A stretch of 64,000 bases of DNA from Conexibacter woesei DSM 14684 (GTDB lineage: Bacteria > Actinomycetota > Thermoleophilia > Solirubrobacterales > Solirubrobacteraceae): NCBI RefSeq assembly GCF_000025265.1, contig NC_013739.1, positions 1,054,001 to 1,118,000 on the forward strand. Reading direction: 5' to 3'. A program made the position numbers and the translations under genes. Numbering within the stretch: the stretch's first letter is position 1; the number at the start of each line of letters is the position of its first letter. Positions 1-7,465 of this stretch are shown one piece after another. Below the pieces are notes generated by a model. The model was not told where the DNA came from. It ran no database searches and saw nothing but the letters and a program-made list of their open reading frames with translations.

Positions 1-1
1 G

Positions 2-1180
2 CAGCTGGCTCGCCGCAGAATGGCGAAGGTCTGGCACCCGGACATCGCCCCGCCCGGCCGTCAGCACGAGCACCAGCGCCACCTGCAGGCGATCAACGAG
101 GCCGCCGACCAGCTCGAGCAGCTCGCCGAGACGTCGCGCGGCGGCAAGGTCTCCGCCAACGCCGTCAAGGTCTCCGCCGCCGCCGCCCGCAGAGCGCGCG
201 CCGAAGAGGGCCGCCGCGCCTACGAGGAGGCACAGCGCCGCGCCGAGGCGGAGGCCGACCGTGCTGAGCACGATCCGTTCGGCTCGCAGGCGCCGGCGCA
301 CTCGGTCGTCCACCGCTACGCGCGCTGTCTCTCGTACCCCGAGTGGGGCGTCGGCAGCGTCACCGGCATCTACTTCTCCGGCGAGGGCGACGACGTGCAG
401 CAGTGGGCGCGCGTCAAGTTCCAGCTCGGCGTCCGCACGATCCCGGCCGGCTCGCTCCAGTTCGTCGACTTCTCCAGACCCGATCCCGGCGCCGATCGCG
501 TCCAGCGCTTCATGACCGCCGCCAACCACGCGCTCGCGGAGGGCGATCCGGCGCTGGCGGCCAGACGGCTCGTCTACGCGCGCGACGCCGATCCGCGCAA
601 CCCGGTCGTGCTGCGCCAGCTGACCGTCGCCTTCTGGCAGTCGGGCAACCTGCCGGCGGCCGCCCGCACGGTTCGCGATTGGATCCGCGTCGAGGGCGAG
701 CGGCCCGCGCCGCACCGCTTCGCAGCCCGCATATACGAGGACATGCGCGCCTACGACCTCGCGCGCGACTCGGCGCTGCGCGAGACCGAGGCCGCGCCGG
801 CCGACGCATCCGCGTGGGAGCGGCTCGGCCGCCTGCGGCTGCGGCTGGGCGATCGCGCCGGCGCGCAGGCGGCGCTGGAGACCGCGCGCGGCCTCGCGCC
901 GACCGTCGAGGGCCTGCTCGACCTTGCGCTCGTCCACCAGCTGACCGGCGACGTCGGCGCCGAGGTGACCGCCTGCGAGGCCGCGACGCTGCTGTCGCCC
1001 GACTCGCCGCAGGCGTGGTCGCGGTACGCCCACGCGCTCGCGCGGACCGACCGCGTCAGCGACGCGATCGCCGCCTGCGAGCGGGCGATGGACCTCGGCA
1101 CCGACGCCGAGGTCGCGGCGCTGCTGCTCACGCTGCGGGAGCGTCAACCGCGCGTCCTGCCGGCGGAGAGCGCGGCGTGA
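2..1180 (+). CDS. J-domain fragment plus TPR protein, 5' end outside window
   Basis: The frame is open from base 2, and the first visible residues (QLARRRMAKVWHPD) look like helix II of a DnaJ J-domain followed by its HPD tripeptide, so the true start lies upstream and the ATG at 20 is internal. After a charged helical linker (about residues 20-90) comes a short beta-rich stretch (YPEWGVGSVTGIYF to SLQFVDF), and then at least four alanine/leucine-rich TPR-like repeats to the C-terminus. The likely role is a co-chaperone or scaffold that recruits Hsp70; no partner gene is visible. AGA codons are present, as in other lineage genes here. The J-domain call rests on the HPD and its helix context; the beta-rich middle is unassigned. 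Confidence 0.7.
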   Translation, partial: QLARRRMAKVWHPDIAPPGRQHEHQRHLQAINEAADQLEQLAETSRGGKVSANAVKVSAAAARRARAEEGRRAYEEAQRRAEAEADRAEHDPFGSQAPAHSVVHRYARCLSYPEWGVGSVTGIYFSGEGDDVQQWARVKFQLGVRTIPAGSLQFVDFSRPDPGADRVQRFMTAANHALAEGDPALAARRLVYARDADPRNPVVLRQLTVAFWQSGNLPAAARTVRDWIRVEGERPAPHRFAARIYEDMRAYDLARDSALRETEAAPADASAWERLGRLRLRLGDRAGAQAALETARGLAPTVEGLLDLALVHQLTGDVGAEVTACEAATLLSPDSPQAWSRYAHALARTDRVSDAIAACERAMDLGTDAEVAALLLTLRERQPRVLPAESAA

Positions 1181-1190
1181 AGCGCTCTGG

Positions 1191-1220
1191 CTGTCACTCG
1201 CCGCGCCGCTCCTCTAGACT
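1191..1220 (+). promoter_or_regulatory. Candidate promoter for tRNA-Arg and the ArgRS-like operon
   Basis: A -35-like CTGTCA (1191-1196) is followed after 18 bp by a -10-like TAGACT (1215-1220), each matching four of six positions of the sigma-70-type consensus. Transcription would begin about 40 bases before the tRNA. No second promoter-like pair is obvious in the 27 bases between the tRNA and the synthetase-like gene, so the two may share a transcript. Confidence 0.4.
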
Positions 1221-1269
1221 CTCTCGGGCCTTGGGGGGTCCGCCCGCCGCGCGGGTCGCCCGGCAGCAT

Positions 1270-1342
1270 GCGCGAGTAGCTCAATTGGTAGAGCACCGGC
1301 CTTCTAAGCCGATGGTTGCGGGTTCGAGCCCCGTCTCGCGTG
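1270..1342 (+). tRNA. tRNA-Arg (anticodon TCT)
   Basis: A full cloverleaf folds by eye. The acceptor stem pairs 1270-1276 with 1335-1341 (one G-U), the D arm runs GCTC...GAGC, the anticodon loop CTTCTAA at 1301-1307 carries TCT at 1303-1305, and a T arm with loop TTCGAGC is closed by GCGGG/CCCGT. It reads AGA, a codon used unusually often in this window for such GC-rich DNA. CCA is not encoded. The arginyl-tRNA-synthetase-like gene starts only 27 bases downstream. The outermost anticodon-stem pair is a C-A mismatch, which is the only flaw seen. Confidence 0.93.
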
Positions 1343-1369
1343 CTTCTTGCTCTTGGGGGAGTGGCCGGA

Positions 1370-3112
1370 ATGAGTGATCAGGCGCCGCTGCGCGCGGACA
1401 ACCTGCTGGACGGGGTCGAGGCGACCCTCCGCCGCGTCGACGCCGACGCGTTCCGCGTCGTGCCGGTCCTCAGACAGGACGACGCCGCCGACGTCGGCGC
1501 GATCACGCGCGACCGCGCGCTCGCCGACGCCGCCGTCGAGGTGCTGCGCGCCGATCCCGCGCTCGACGCCGACTCCGTCACGCAGGAGCAGCAGCGCTTC
1601 CTGATGCGCTTCACCGATGCGCGCATCGCCGAGCTGGGCGCCGGGCTGGAGGAGGGCCGCCTCCCCGGCATGGAGACGCGCGACCTGCGCGCCGGCGAGC
1701 GAGCGATCGTCGACTTCTGCGACCCGAACGCGACGAAGGCGCTGCACATCGGCCACCTGCGCAACATCGCGCTCGGGCAGGCGATCTCCAGCGCGCTGAG
1801 AGCGGCGGGCGCGCACGTCGAACGCCAGAGCCACATCGGCGACGCCGGCCGCTCGATGGGCGAGGCGCTGGCCGGCTATCGGCGCTACGCGGAGCCTGGC
1901 ACGCCGGCCGAGGCGGGCGTCAAGAGCGACCAGTTCGTCGGCGACCTCTACGCCCGCTACGCGCGCGAGGAGAGCCCGATCGCGGACGTCGCCGACGAGG
2001 ACGCGCCGGTCGCGCGCGACCTCGACGAGCGCGACGACCTCGCGCAGCAGCTGCTGACCGGGATCGAGCAGGACGACGCGGACGCGGTCGCGCTGTGGAG
2101 AACCGTCCGCGGCTGGGCGGTCGCGGGCCAGAACGAGACGCTCGCGCGGCTCGGCGTCCACTTCGAGCGGATCCTCTACGACTCCGACCGCACGGCGAGA
2201 ACCGCCGAGGTCGCGCGGCTCGGGATCGAGCGTGGGGTGTTCGTCAGAGAGGAGCGCGGCACCGTCGCGTACCTGACCGGCGACGACAGCTACCCGGTGA
2301 TGCCGCTGACGCGCGCCGACGGCTTCCCCACGCACCACCTGCGCGTCGTCGCGATGTGGCGCGACATGATGATCGACGAGGAGGGGTCGGCGCTGATCCA
2401 CCTCTCCGGCGACGAGTGGAAGGCGCACGTCCAGCACGTCGAGGAGCTGCTCGGCAGACTCGAGCCGGCGCTGCCGGTGCTGCCCTCGCAGCACGTCCTG
2501 CACGGCATGGTGTCCTCTGAGGTCGACGGCGAGCTGAGCTCGTCGAAGGGGACGGCGCAGCTGATCGACGAGCTGCTCGACGAGCTGGTGGCGCGGCCCG
2601 AGGTCACAGCGGTCGCGCGCGAGGGGCGGCCGGGCGTCGGCGCCGAGGACCTCGTCGCGATGGCGGTACTCGGCTTCTGCCTCGACAAGCCGGTCGTCAA
2701 GGGGCTGATCCTGCCGCCGGTCGCGCGGCTACTCGACCCGGAGGCGAACACCGGCTGGCGCGTCGCGCTGGCGTGGGCGAAGGCGTGGGACCCGGCCAAC
2801 GACGGTCCCGCCGACCCGGCGCCGGGCGACTCCGACTACCGCCACATCGTGCTCCAGTCCCAGCTCCACCGCCGCAACCTCGCCGTCGCGCTCGACGGGC
2901 TCGACCTGCTCAAGTACGTCCGCTATGTCGGCCACCTGAGCGAGTGGTACCTGGCGCGCGACGCGGACCCGCGCGTCGGGCGCGTGATGCGCGCGATCCT
3001 CTCCAGCGGGCTCGGCGCGCTCGGGCTCGTGCGCTCCGCCGGCGCGGACGGGGCGGGCGCCGACGGCGCGACGCGGACGACCGACGAACTGACGACCACC
3101 GGACCGAGATGA
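1370..3112 (+). CDS. Arginyl-tRNA synthetase-like protein (class I)
   Basis: This 580-residue protein has the class I signature HIGHLRN at residues 126-132 inside an ArgRS-like context (DPNATKALHIGH, then SHIGDAGRSMG). A KMSKS-like loop reads SSSKGTAQLIDELLDEL, in the manner of divergent ArgRS, and an alpha-helical C-terminal part (LDLLKYVRYVGHLSEWY) resembles the DALR anticodon domain. The ATG at 1370 is chosen because the longer frame would start inside the tRNA. It would charge tRNA-Arg with arginine or activate a related substrate. The adjacent tRNA-Arg(TCT) and the 4-base overlap with a methyltransferase gene suggest either a specialised synthetase or use of arginyl-tRNA in a pathway. 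Whether the genome has a second, housekeeping ArgRS cannot be seen here. Confidence 0.8.
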   Translation: MSDQAPLRADNLLDGVEATLRRVDADAFRVVPVLRQDDAADVGAITRDRALADAAVEVLRADPALDADSVTQEQQRFLMRFTDARIAELGAGLEEGRLPGMETRDLRAGERAIVDFCDPNATKALHIGHLRNIALGQAISSALRAAGAHVERQSHIGDAGRSMGEALAGYRRYAEPGTPAEAGVKSDQFVGDLYARYAREESPIADVADEDAPVARDLDERDDLAQQLLTGIEQDDADAVALWRTVRGWAVAGQNETLARLGVHFERILYDSDRTARTAEVARLGIERGVFVREERGTVAYLTGDDSYPVMPLTRADGFPTHHLRVVAMWRDMMIDEEGSALIHLSGDEWKAHVQHVEELLGRLEPALPVLPSQHVLHGMVSSEVDGELSSSKGTAQLIDELLDELVARPEVTAVAREGRPGVGAEDLVAMAVLGFCLDKPVVKGLILPPVARLLDPEANTGWRVALAWAKAWDPANDGPADPAPGDSDYRHIVLQSQLHRRNLAVALDGLDLLKYVRYVGHLSEWYLARDADPRVGRVMRAILSSGLGALGLVRSAGADGAGADGATRTTDELTTTGPR

Positions 3113-3858
3113 CCGACGAGACGACCCCCACCTCCGAGAACGTCCTCAACGAGGTCGACACCTACGGCCCCGCCTACATGCGGATCGCCGAGCGGCTCGG
3201 CGGCTATGACAGCACCGGCGAGGACGCCGCGGCGATGATCGAGCTGCTGGACCTCAGACCCGGCACGACCGTCGTCGACGCCGGCTGCGGCTTCGGCCGC
3301 TACTGCGCCGCGCTGCTCGAGCACGGCATGGAGGCGACCGGGATCGACATCTCGCCGGCCGCGATCGCGGAGGCGGAGAAGCGCAGCCCGGGGCCGCGCT
3401 ACCTCGTCGCCGACCTGACGCGCCCGCTGCCGGACGACGTCGGCCCATTCGACGTGCTCGTCAACCTCTACTCCTCCTACGGCTACGGCGCGACCGAGGC
3501 CGAGGACCTCGACATGCTGCGCGCCTTCCACGCGATGGTGAAGCCGGGCGGGAAGATCGTCATGCAGCTGTCGGACCTCGCGCGCTCCCGCCACCGCCTC
3601 AGAACGGACGAGGGCGTCGTCGTGCGCGACACCAACGGCGTCACCGAGACGCTCGACGTCGACTTCTCGACGGGCAGACTGCACGTCAGATATGAGCTGG
3701 ACGGCGACGTCGTGCACTCGCGCATCCGCATGTACGAGCAGGAGCGCCTGGAGCAGATGCTGCGCGACGTCGGCTTCTCCGACGTCCAGGCGTACGGCGA
3801 CTTCAGCGGCGCGCCCAAGCGCCCGGAGGACCGCCTCGTCCTCGTCGCGACCGCGTAG
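3109..3858 (+). CDS. Class I SAM-dependent methyltransferase (copy 1)
   Basis: This is a 249-residue Rossmann-fold methyltransferase. Motif I is VVDAGCGFGRYCAALL (about residues 57-72), motif II ends in TGIDIS, and a motif IV-like FDVLVNLYSSYGYG follows, then post-motif KPGGKIVM. Its ATG overlaps the stop of the ArgRS-like gene (ATGA), which implies translational coupling. It is clearly paralogous to the next gene: both share DAGCGFGR, GIDISP, IAEAEKR, GPRY, VGPFD and the ending PEDRLVL. The acceptor substrate is unknown; a small molecule made by the neighbouring ligases is the natural guess. No signal peptide or membrane segment is present. Confidence 0.85.
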   Translation: MTDETTPTSENVLNEVDTYGPAYMRIAERLGGYDSTGEDAAAMIELLDLRPGTTVVDAGCGFGRYCAALLEHGMEATGIDISPAAIAEAEKRSPGPRYLVADLTRPLPDDVGPFDVLVNLYSSYGYGATEAEDLDMLRAFHAMVKPGGKIVMQLSDLARSRHRLRTDEGVVVRDTNGVTETLDVDFSTGRLHVRYELDGDVVHSRIRMYEQERLEQMLRDVGFSDVQAYGDFSGAPKRPEDRLVLVATA

Positions 3859-3868
3859 GCTGGCGGCC

Positions 3869-4603
3869 ATGAGCGCTCCTGAGAACCTCAACGACGTCGA
3901 CGTCTTCGGTCCCGCCTTCATCGAGATGTCGGACCGGCTCGGCCGCTACGACGCGACGACCGAGGAGGCGGAGGCGATCGTCGCGCTGCTGGAGCTGGCG
4001 CCGGACGCGCAGGTGCTCGATGCCGGCTGCGGCTTCGGCCGCACGGCCGGCGCGCTGTCGCGGATCGGCGTCGCCGCGACCGGGATCGACATCTCGCCGG
4101 TCGTGATCGCGGAGGCCGAGAAGCGCAACCCCGGCCCGCGCTACGTCGTCCACGACCTGACGGTGCCGCTGCCGGCCGGCGTCGGCCCATTCGACGCGAT
4201 CGTCAACGTCTACTCGTCGTTCGGCTACGGGAAGACGATCCAGGACGACCTCGCGGTGCTGCGGACGTGGCGCGCGGCGCTGAAGCCGGGCGGCAGACTC
4301 GTGATGGAGCTGTCGGACCTGGAGCGCTCGCGCCACCGCCTCGGCCCGCTCGGCACCGTCGCCGACCGCGAGGACAACGGCGTCCACGAGCACCTCTACG
4401 TCGACCCGCAGACGAGCGTGCTGCACGTCAGGTACTCGTTCGGCGAGACGTCTCTCGATGTCGACACGCGCCTCTACGAGGCCGACGACCTGGTCTCGCT
4501 CGTGCGGCAGGCGGGCTTCGCCGAGATCGAGCGCTACGGCGGCTTCGACAGACACCCCAAGCAGCCCGAGGACCGGCTCGTGCTGACGGCGGTGGCGGCA
4601 TGA
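3869..4603 (+). CDS. Class I SAM-dependent methyltransferase (copy 2)
   Basis: This 244-residue tandem paralog of the preceding gene has motif I VLDAGCGFGRTAGAL, GIDISPVVIAEAEKR, FDAIVNVYSSFGYG and KPGGRLVMELSDLERSRHRL. The start is the ATG ten bases after the previous stop, and its own stop overlaps the ATG of the ATP-grasp gene. Keeping two diverged copies side by side suggests two methylation steps, two acceptors or a heterodimer. The AGA arginine codons match those in copy 1, so both belong to the same compositional background. Substrate unknown. Confidence 0.85.
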   Translation: MSAPENLNDVDVFGPAFIEMSDRLGRYDATTEEAEAIVALLELAPDAQVLDAGCGFGRTAGALSRIGVAATGIDISPVVIAEAEKRNPGPRYVVHDLTVPLPAGVGPFDAIVNVYSSFGYGKTIQDDLAVLRTWRAALKPGGRLVMELSDLERSRHRLGPLGTVADREDNGVHEHLYVDPQTSVLHVRYSFGETSLDVDTRLYEADDLVSLVRQAGFAEIERYGGFDRHPKQPEDRLVLTAVAA

Positions 4604-5883
4604 GCGTTGCGGGGCGGGGCAGACGCGTCGCGGTCGTCGTCGACGCCTACTCGACCGGCGCGAGACTCGCGCCGCGCTTCATCGCCGAGGGGCTCGACGT
4701 CGTCCACGTCCAGAGCAACCCCGACGAGTCGCCGTTCTACCTCGACCGTCTGCGCCGGCAGGACTTCGTCGAGAACGTCGTCCACGACGGCGACCTGGAG
4801 GCGACCGCGGCGGCGGTGGCGAGGCACGATCCGAGCTTCGTCGTCGTCGGCTCCGAGCCGGGCGTGCTGCTGTCCGACGCGCTCAGCGAGCGGCTCGGGC
4901 TGCCGTCCAACGGCACGGAGCTGAGCCGCGCGCGCCGCGACAAGTCCGAGATGGCGGCGGCCGTGCGGCGCGCCGGTCTGCGTGCGGTCCAGGAGCTGAA
5001 GACCGGCGACGTCGAGGAGGCGATCGCGTGGGCTTCCGAGCGGGGCGACTGGCCCGTCGTCGTCAAGCCGCTCGACTCGGCCGGGACCGATGGCGTCTCG
5101 CTGTGCGAGACGCCCGACGCGATCCGCACCGCCTTCGCCGACGTGCTCGGCCGTCCCAACGCGCTCCAGGGCTCCAACGAGCAGCTGCTCGTGCAGGAAC
5201 TGCTGCGCGGCACGCAGCTGTTCTGCGACTCGATCAGCTGGGACGGCGTCCACCACGTCTCCGAGGTCTGGCGCGACACGAAGATCCGCATCCAGGGCAA
5301 CCTCGCCTACGACTTCGAGGAGCTGCTCGCCTACCGCGGCCCGCAGCAGGATCTCGTCGTGCCGTACGTCAAGGACGTGCTCGACGCACTCGGCATCAAG
5401 TACGGGCCGGCGCACACCGAGGTGATGCTGACCGCGGACGGACCGGTGCTGGTCGAGTCCGGCGCGCGCCTGCACGGCTCGATCCGCGACGACGTCGTCG
5501 ACCGCTGCACGCCGTCGCACGTGACCGTCACGGTCGACGCCTACCTCGACCCGTCGACGGTCGCCGCACGCGCGTCGAGACCGTACGAGCTGGCGAACGC
5601 GTCCCGCTGCGTGATGCTGATCTCCCACCAGCGCGGCCGCGTCGTCTCCGACGCCGGCATGCGCGCGGTCGAGGCGCTGCCGTCGTACGCCGGCTCGATC
5701 TCGATGGCCGAGCCGGGCGACGAGATCACGCCGACGATCGACCTCTTCTCCTGCCCCGGGATGGTCTACCTCGTCGACCCCGACCGCGACGTGCTGAAGC
5801 GCGACTACGACCGCCTCCGCGAGCTGGAGCGCGGCGACGGCCTGTTCGAGGTCGAGCCGCTCGAACCGGCCGCCTCGGCGTAG
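4600..5883 (+). CDS. ATP-grasp carboxylate ligase
   Basis: This 427-residue protein has a pre-ATP-grasp Rossmann-like N-terminus (VAVVVDAYSTGARLAPRF), a nucleotide-binding region (WPVVVKPLDSAGTDGV, then QLLVQELLRGTQLFCDS) and a metal/ATP site (YGPAHTEVMLTADGPVLVESGARLHG) typical of the carboxylate-amine/thiol ligase branch. The family activates a carboxylate as acyl phosphate and couples it to an amine. The ATGA overlap with the second methyltransferase and 14-base spacing to the ANL gene place it mid-operon. Together with the ArgRS-like and ANL enzymes it gives this operon three separate acid-activating activities, which argues for amide-bond assembly. Substrates are not predictable. Confidence 0.85.
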   Translation: MSVAGRGRRVAVVVDAYSTGARLAPRFIAEGLDVVHVQSNPDESPFYLDRLRRQDFVENVVHDGDLEATAAAVARHDPSFVVVGSEPGVLLSDALSERLGLPSNGTELSRARRDKSEMAAAVRRAGLRAVQELKTGDVEEAIAWASERGDWPVVVKPLDSAGTDGVSLCETPDAIRTAFADVLGRPNALQGSNEQLLVQELLRGTQLFCDSISWDGVHHVSEVWRDTKIRIQGNLAYDFEELLAYRGPQQDLVVPYVKDVLDALGIKYGPAHTEVMLTADGPVLVESGARLHGSIRDDVVDRCTPSHVTVTVDAYLDPSTVAARASRPYELANASRCVMLISHQRGRVVSDAGMRAVEALPSYAGSISMAEPGDEITPTIDLFSCPGMVYLVDPDRDVLKRDYDRLRELERGDGLFEVEPLEPAASA

Positions 5884-5897
5884 CCGGCTTCCCGGCG

Positions 5898-7316
5898 ATG
5901 ACCTCGCCGCTGCTGGTGGAGCGGTTCGCCGCGCGCGCCGCCGCGACGCCCGGCGCCGTCGCATTGCGCGACGCGGCCGGGAGCGTGACGTACGGCGAGC
6001 TGGCGGCACGGGTGGAGGCGTGCGCACGCGGCGCCGCCGGCGTGGCGGGTGCCGCCGCGGTCGCCGGCTCGCGGCGGATCGCGCTGCTGCCGCGCTCGGA
6101 CACGTCCTCGCTGGCGGTGGTGCTCGGCGCGATGCGCGCGGGCGTCAGCGTCGTCCTGCTCCACCGCCACCTGACCGCGCCGCAGCTCGACCACGCGCTG
6201 GAGGTCGCGGCGCCCGCCGTCGTCATCGCCTCCGGCCGCCTGCCGGTCGCGTTCGGCGAGCTGGGCGCGCGGGTGCCGGTGCTCGCGCCGGAGGAGCTGG
6301 CTTCCGCTGCGGCGTCGCCCACCCGACGCGCGGCGCCCGCGGATGAGCTGCTGGTCGGGCTGACGAGCGGCACGAGCGGGGAGCCGAAGCTGTTCGTGCG
6401 CGACCAGGCGTCGTGGGCGGCGACGCTCGATCGCTCCGACTCGGCGTTCGACGTGCGGCCGGGGGAGCGCGTGGCGGTGCCCGGCCCGCTCGACCACACG
6501 CACTTCCTCTACGGCGCGCTGCACGCGCTGACCCGCGGCGCGGCCGTCGACCTCCGTCCGCTCGCGCAGGTCTTCGCGGACGGCGAGCCGGTCCCGCACG
6601 CCTACCTCGTGCCGACGCTCGCGCACGACCTCGCCGACGCGCTCGGCGCGGCGCCGCGCGCCGAGGTCCGCACGATCGCCTCCTCCGCCGCGCCGTGGCC
6701 GGCGAGCGCGCGCGAGCGGCTCGCGCGGCTGCTGCCCGCCGCGACGATCGCGCACTTCTACGGCGCCTCCGAGCTGAGCTTCGTCACGCTCGACGGTCGC
6801 CCGTTCCCCGGCGTCGAGATCGAGCTGCGCGACGGCGGCGAGGTCCACGTCCGCAGCGACATGCTGTTCTCCGGATACCTCACGGCGGCCGGGCTCCGCG
6901 GCGGCCCCGACGCCGACGGCTGGTTCAGCGTCGGCGACGTCGGTTCGCTGACGGACGGCGTCCTGACGCTCGCCGGCCGCGGCAGCGACACGATCGTCAG
7001 CGGTGGCCTCAACGTCGAGCCGGCCGAGGTCGAGTCGGCGCTCGCCGCGCTGCCCGGCGTCGCCGAGGTCGCGTGCGTCGGCCTGCCCGACGAGCGGATG
7101 GGCGCGGTCCCGGTCGCGGTGCTCGTGCTCTCACCGGGCGCCGCCGCCCCGCCCCGCGCCGCGCTGCGGGCGCACGCCCGCGCGACGCTCCCGCAGCCGA
7201 GCCGCCCGCGCCGCGCCTACGTCGTCGACGCGCTCCCGCGCAGCCCGCGTGGGAAGCTGCTGCGCGACGAGCTGGCGCGCCGGCTCCTCGACGGCGCGGC
7301 GCGCGAGCTGGCCTGA
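5898..7316 (+). CDS. ANL-superfamily AMP-dependent synthetase/ligase
   Basis: This 472-residue adenylate-forming enzyme carries core motif A3 (GLTSGTSGEPK), A5-like FYGASELSF, A7/A8 (GDVG; GRGSDTIVSGGLNVEP) and the C-terminal catalytic lysine region PRSPRGKLLRDEL. It should activate a carboxylic acid as acyl-AMP and pass it to CoA, a carrier protein or an amine. No carrier domain is fused. The protein is shorter than typical acyl-CoA synthetases because the N-terminal subdomain is compact. It ends the operon and is followed immediately by a perfect hairpin. The acid substrate is unknown. Confidence 0.85.
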   Translation: MTSPLLVERFAARAAATPGAVALRDAAGSVTYGELAARVEACARGAAGVAGAAAVAGSRRIALLPRSDTSSLAVVLGAMRAGVSVVLLHRHLTAPQLDHALEVAAPAVVIASGRLPVAFGELGARVPVLAPEELASAAASPTRRAAPADELLVGLTSGTSGEPKLFVRDQASWAATLDRSDSAFDVRPGERVAVPGPLDHTHFLYGALHALTRGAAVDLRPLAQVFADGEPVPHAYLVPTLAHDLADALGAAPRAEVRTIASSAAPWPASARERLARLLPAATIAHFYGASELSFVTLDGRPFPGVEIELRDGGEVHVRSDMLFSGYLTAAGLRGGPDADGWFSVGDVGSLTDGVLTLAGRGSDTIVSGGLNVEPAEVESALAALPGVAEVACVGLPDERMGAVPVAVLVLSPGAAAPPRAALRAHARATLPQPSRPRRAYVVDALPRSPRGKLLRDELARRLLDGAARELA

Positions 7317-7320
7317 ACGA

Positions 7321-7351
7321 CGAAGGGCCCGCTCGGCGAGCGGGCCCTTCG
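7321..7351 (+). terminator. Strong hairpin terminator after the ANL gene
   Basis: A perfect 14-bp stem (7321-7334 with 7338-7351) closes a 3-base loop four bases after the ANL stop codon. There is no T-run, as is common in high-GC actinobacteria. It lies between convergent genes, but the opposing gene ends at 7466, so it mainly serves the plus-strand operon. The rest of the gap to 7465 shows nothing recognisable. Confidence 0.8.
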
Positions 7352-7465
7352 GTGAAGCTATCTGGCGGATGGATCGTCGTGCCTGACCAGGACGCAGGGA
7401 GCGACGTGGGCGCCAGCCCACGAGCGACCGAGGACGCCGTCAGGCGCGGCGAGGCACCGCCAGGC

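Noticed and set aside
1316-1369. Upstream TTG start of the ArgRS-like gene
   Set aside because: That start lies within the tRNA; ATG 1370 gives a normal N-terminus.
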